Positions 6,122 through 8,752 of a DNA stretch of 8,752 nt are shown in pieces. Under the pieces are notes generated by a model that saw nothing but the letters and a program-made list of their open reading frames with translations, searched no databases and was not told where the DNA came from. The DNA comes from an uncultured Collinsella sp. (GTDB lineage Bacteria > Actinomycetota > Coriobacteriia > Coriobacteriales > Coriobacteriaceae). The position numbers and the translations under genes were made by a program. The stretch is taken from the NCBI GenBank assembly GCA_958421655.1, contig CATZMG010000077.1:1-8752 (forward strand), given 5' to 3'. Numbering within the stretch: position 1 is the first letter of the stretch; the number at the start of each line of letters is the position of its first letter.

Positions 6122-7060
6122 ATGCTCGATCAGGCTTATTCTCGTCGTCAGTTCCTCGGCCTCGCTGGTGGTCTTGTCAGCATCGTCGGTCTCGGTCTCG
6201 TTGGCTGCGGCGGCTCCGGCGCATCCGACGCCGCCGACAAGGGTAGCGCCGCTGCTGCCGAGTCCGTCTCCGGCGAGGTGACCTACGACGGTGCCTCTTC
6301 GTTCCAGGCTCTCGTCGAGGCCGCTGCCGAGAAGTTCATGGATGCCAACCCGGACGTCTCCGTCTCCGGCTCGGGCAACGGTTCGGGCAAGGGCCTGACC
6401 GCTGTCGCCGCCGGCACCGTTACCATCGGTAACTCCGACGTCTTCGCCGAGACCAAGCTCGAGGCCGACCAGGTCAAGAACCTCGTCGACCACGAGGTTG
6501 CTGTCGTGGGCATGGGTCCTGTTGTCTCCAAGAACGTCAAGGTCGACGACCTGTCCCTCGAGCAGCTCAAGGGTATCTTCTCCGGTCAGATTACCAACTG
6601 GAAGGAGGTCGGCGGCGGCGACGCCACCATCGTCGTCCTCAACCGCAAGGCCGGCTCCGGTACCCGCGCCACCTTCGAGGCCGCCGTCTTTGGCGACGAG
6701 ACCGTCGACTTTAAGGGCGATGCCGAGCTCGACAAGTCCGGCGACGTCCAGACTCAGATGGGCAGCACCGACAACGCCATCTCCTACCTCGATTTCTCGC
6801 ACTTCGATGACTCCAAGTTCAACGCCATTAAGGTCGAGGGCGTGGAGCCCAAGAGTGCAAACGTCACCGACGACTCCTTCAAGATCTGGGCTACCGAGCA
6901 CATGTACTGCGCAAAGGACGCCGACGACGCCACCAAGGCCTTCCTGGAGTTCATGCTTTCCGACGACGTGCAGGGCAAGCTCGTCGAGGAGCAGGGCTTT
7001 ATCCCCGTCTCTGCCATGAAGGTCGTCAAGGACGCCAGCGGCAAGGTCTCCGCTAAATAA
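6122..7060 (+). CDS. pstS: Phosphate ABC transporter substrate-binding lipoprotein PstS, with a Tat-type signal
   Basis: PstS captures phosphate outside the membrane and hands it to PstC/PstA. The 312-residue precursor starts with a short N-region, a twin-arginine motif SRRQFL at 7-12, a glycine-rich hydrophobic run at 13-28, and the lipobox LVGC at 26-29. C29 is therefore the predicted lipidated residue, followed by a Gly/Ser/Ala-rich linker to about 50. Phosphate-contact motifs are visible: GASSF at 58-62, SGSGNGSGKGL at 82-92, GNSD at 103-106 and RKAGSGT at 175-181. The start at 6122 has AAAGGA (6111-6116) 5 bases upstream. The frame is open to 6032, but an earlier start would bury the signal peptide. 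Codon choice is strongly biased to C-ending GTC, CTC, GAC and TCC, more so than in the HAD and dipeptidase genes, which suggests high expression. pstC follows after 24 bases. Confidence 0.95.
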   Translation: MLDQAYSRRQFLGLAGGLVSIVGLGLVGCGGSGASDAADKGSAAAAESVSGEVTYDGASSFQALVEAAAEKFMDANPDVSVSGSGNGSGKGLTAVAAGTVTIGNSDVFAETKLEADQVKNLVDHEVAVVGMGPVVSKNVKVDDLSLEQLKGIFSGQITNWKEVGGGDATIVVLNRKAGSGTRATFEAAVFGDETVDFKGDAELDKSGDVQTQMGSTDNAISYLDFSHFDDSKFNAIKVEGVEPKSANVTDDSFKIWATEHMYCAKDADDATKAFLEFMLSDDVQGKLVEEQGFIPVSAMKVVKDASGKVSAK

Positions 7061-7084
7061 GTAATCGCCCCGGAAAGGTTTGCA

Positions 7085-7993
7085 ATGGCAAAACAGCTGC
7101 CAAAGCGCGACCTTGAGAACGTGGGCCTGGGCGTCACGGGCGCGTGCGTAGCGCTCGTGACGCTTGTCGTTGCCGCGCTCATCTTTATGGTCGCCCAAAA
7201 GGGCCTCTCGGCTTTTGTCAAAGACGGCGTCTCGGTCGTCGAGTTTTTCACCGGCACCAAGTGGGACCTGGCCAACACGGCCGAAAACGGCCTGCCCTAC
7301 ACCGGCGCCCTGCCCCTGATCGTCACCTCGTTTGCGGTCATGGTGCTCTCCACGCTCATCGCGTTGCCCATCGCCATCGGCTCTGCCATCTTTGCGGTCG
7401 AGATCCAACCAAAATTTGGCTCCAAGATCTTTCAGCCGCTTATTGAGCTTTTGACCGGTATTCCCTCGGTCGTTTTTGGCTTGATCGGTTTTCACGTGGT
7501 CGTCGGTCTTATGAAGAGCGTTTTCCACGTGAGCACGGGCCTGGGCATCTTGCCCGGCGCCATCGTGCTGGCGGTCATGATTCTGCCGACGATGACCACG
7601 CTTTCGGTCGATGGCCTGCGCGCCGTGCCCGACGGCTACCGCCAGGGCTCGCTCGCGCTGGGCTACACCCGCTGGCAGACCATCTGGCACGTGGTGCTCA
7701 AGTCCGCCATGCCGTCGCTCATGACCGCGGTTATCTTGGGCATGACCCGCGCCTTTGGCGAGACGCTCGCCGTGCGCATGGTCATCGGCGGCATCGAGGC
7801 CATGCCGACGTCGCTGCTGTCGCCGGCGTCCACCATCACCACCACGCTCACCACGTCCATGGCAGTCTATGCCGAGGGCTCGGCCCAAGACGATGTTCTG
7901 TGGGCGCTCGGCCTGCTGCTGATGGGCATGAGTCTCATCTTCATCCTGATCATCCACCTTATCGGCCGCAAGGGGGCGAAGGCTCGTGGCTAG
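7085..7993 (+). CDS. pstC: Phosphate ABC transporter permease PstC
   Basis: PstC is one of the two membrane subunits of the high-affinity phosphate importer. The 302-residue protein has an N-terminal membrane segment at about 17-38, an extracytoplasmic loop to about 73, and further hydrophobic segments near 75-105, 122-142, 153-173, 208-235 and 272-293, giving the usual six. The cytoplasmic EAA loop, which docks on the PstB ATPase, is recognisable at about 181-208 (PDGYRQGSLALGYTRW and following). The conserved TRAFGETLAV lies at 221-230. The start at 7085 is preceded by GGAAAGG (7072-7078) at 6 bases. The stop codon lies inside the start region of pstA. Confidence 0.94.
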   Translation: MAKQLPKRDLENVGLGVTGACVALVTLVVAALIFMVAQKGLSAFVKDGVSVVEFFTGTKWDLANTAENGLPYTGALPLIVTSFAVMVLSTLIALPIAIGSAIFAVEIQPKFGSKIFQPLIELLTGIPSVVFGLIGFHVVVGLMKSVFHVSTGLGILPGAIVLAVMILPTMTTLSVDGLRAVPDGYRQGSLALGYTRWQTIWHVVLKSAMPSLMTAVILGMTRAFGETLAVRMVIGGIEAMPTSLLSPASTITTTLTTSMAVYAEGSAQDDVLWALGLLLMGMSLIFILIIHLIGRKGAKARG

Positions 7994-8752
7994 CACGCGT
8001 ATCCACATCGACGAGGCGAGGCTCGGGCGTGTCCAAAAGCAGGACCGCTTCGCCACGGGCGTGTTGACGGCGATCGTCGCCATCGTCATGCTCATCGTCG
8101 TCTCCATGGTGGCCTATATCCTGTTCGAGGGCATCTCGACGCTGTTCCAGCCGGGCTTTCTCACGGAGCCGTCGCGCGCCAACGGAACGCAGGGCGGCGT
8201 GCTCTACCAGCTGTTCGACTCGTTCTACCTGCTGCTGATCACCCTGATCATCTCGGTGCCCATCAGCCTGGGTGGCGCGGTCTTTTTGGTTGAGTACGCG
8301 CCGGACGGACCCATCCGCGACATCGCCTCCACCGCCATCGAGACGTTGTCCTCGCTGCCTTCCATCGTCGTCGGCATGTTCGGTTTTCTGGTGTTCTCGG
8401 TGCAGCTGGGCTGGAAGTACTCCATCATCTCCGGCGCCGTCGCGCTCACCATGTTCAACATCCCCATCCTGGTGCGCGTGATCCAGCAGGCGCTCGAGGA
8501 CGTGCCGCAGGCCCAGCGCGATGCGTGCCTGGCCATGGGCCTCACTCGCTGGGAGGCCACGCTGCACATCCTGATCCCCGAGGCCATGCCTGCCATCGTG
8601 ACGGGCATCGTGCTTTCGGCCGGTCGCGTGTTTGGCGAGGCCGCAGCACTGCTTTTTACCTCGGGTATGAGCTCGCCGGTTCGCCTGAACTTCTTGAGCT
8701 TTAACCTGTCGAGCCCCACCTGCGCTTGGAACGTGTTCCGTCCCGGCGAGTC
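7986..8752 (+). CDS. pstA: Phosphate ABC transporter permease PstA (3' end beyond window)
   Basis: PstA is the second permease subunit and pairs with PstC. The reading frame is open from the GTG at 7986 to the window edge, 255 codons plus two bases. An N-terminal membrane segment is near 27-47. A core with hydrophobic segments follows from about 78, and the EAA loop is at about 171-200 (DVPQAQRDACLAMGLTRWEA and following). AGRVFGEAAALLF at 212-224 parallels the TRAFGETLAV segment of PstC. The GTG start overlaps the end of pstC by 8 bases and is preceded by AGGGGG (7971-7976) and GAAGG (7978-7982), which suggests translational coupling. The first in-frame ATG (8088) would remove the first membrane segment's N-half, so GTG is preferred. 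About 30-60 C-terminal residues, including the last membrane segment, are probably missing. Confidence 0.92.
   Translation, partial: MASTRIHIDEARLGRVQKQDRFATGVLTAIVAIVMLIVVSMVAYILFEGISTLFQPGFLTEPSRANGTQGGVLYQLFDSFYLLLITLIISVPISLGGAVFLVEYAPDGPIRDIASTAIETLSSLPSIVVGMFGFLVFSVQLGWKYSIISGAVALTMFNIPILVRVIQQALEDVPQAQRDACLAMGLTRWEATLHILIPEAMPAIVTGIVLSAGRVFGEAAALLFTSGMSSPVRLNFLSFNLSSPTCAWNVFRPGE

Noticed and set aside
5946..6281. Small plus-strand frame across the pst leader, considered as an upstream peptide
   Set aside because: There is no ribosome binding site at its start, it runs deep into pstS in another frame, and it probably begins upstream of the transcript start.
6008..8107. Open frame of 699 codons on the minus strand across pstS and pstC
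   Set aside because: The low-complexity Asp/His/Arg/Gly composition and the complete overlap with two well-supported pst genes show that it is an antisense artefact of codon bias.

Overview
The window looks like a chromosomal segment of a high-GC Gram-positive gut actinobacterium. Collinsella or a close relative in the Coriobacteriia is my best guess. The basis is the GC-rich coding sequence, the AAGGAGG-type ribosome binding sites, the gene content and the style of the intergenic palindromes. I could not run a database search, so the genus is an inference. No phage, plasmid, insertion sequence, CRISPR array, rRNA or tRNA gene was seen.

Layout. Positions 1-357 hold no gene. They contain what may be the tail of an upstream terminator, a composite palindromic repeat (93-251) and the promoter of tgt. 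Next come tgt (tRNA-guanine transglycosylase, 358-1497, +), a 233-bp structured gap, and a LOG-family nucleotide phosphoribohydrolase gene (1731-2489, +), whose ribosome binding site lies just after a terminator-like hairpin. A convergent gap (2490-2657) carries two long hairpins. It is followed by a degV-type fatty-acid-binding protein gene (2658-3518, -). A divergent promoter region (3519-3674) contains a 24-bp dyad. It leads into a HAD phosphatase gene (3675-4337, +) and an M20/PepV-like dipeptidase gene (4392-5828, +), which are probably co-transcribed. A third long hairpin, which ends in a T-run, closes that unit. The last 2.6 kb is the start of a phosphate ABC importer operon: pstS (6122-7060), pstC (7085-7993) and pstA (7986 to the window edge). 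Its ATPase gene pstB and possibly phoU are expected beyond position 8752.

How the genes work together. PstS, PstC and PstA form one high-affinity phosphate uptake system. Their tight spacing and the 8-bp pstC/pstA overlap point to one transcript with translational coupling. The other genes are housekeeping functions with no obvious shared pathway: tRNA queuosine modification, nucleotide salvage or clean-up, fatty-acid handling, phosphate-ester hydrolysis and dipeptide breakdown.

The least ordinary material is non-coding. Every gap that follows a gene end, and the gap before tgt, contains a strong palindrome. Two of these (2577-2642 and 5850-5918) share a 17-base arm start and a nested mini-hairpin, but differ further in while staying paired. 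I see no wholly new multi-gene system here.
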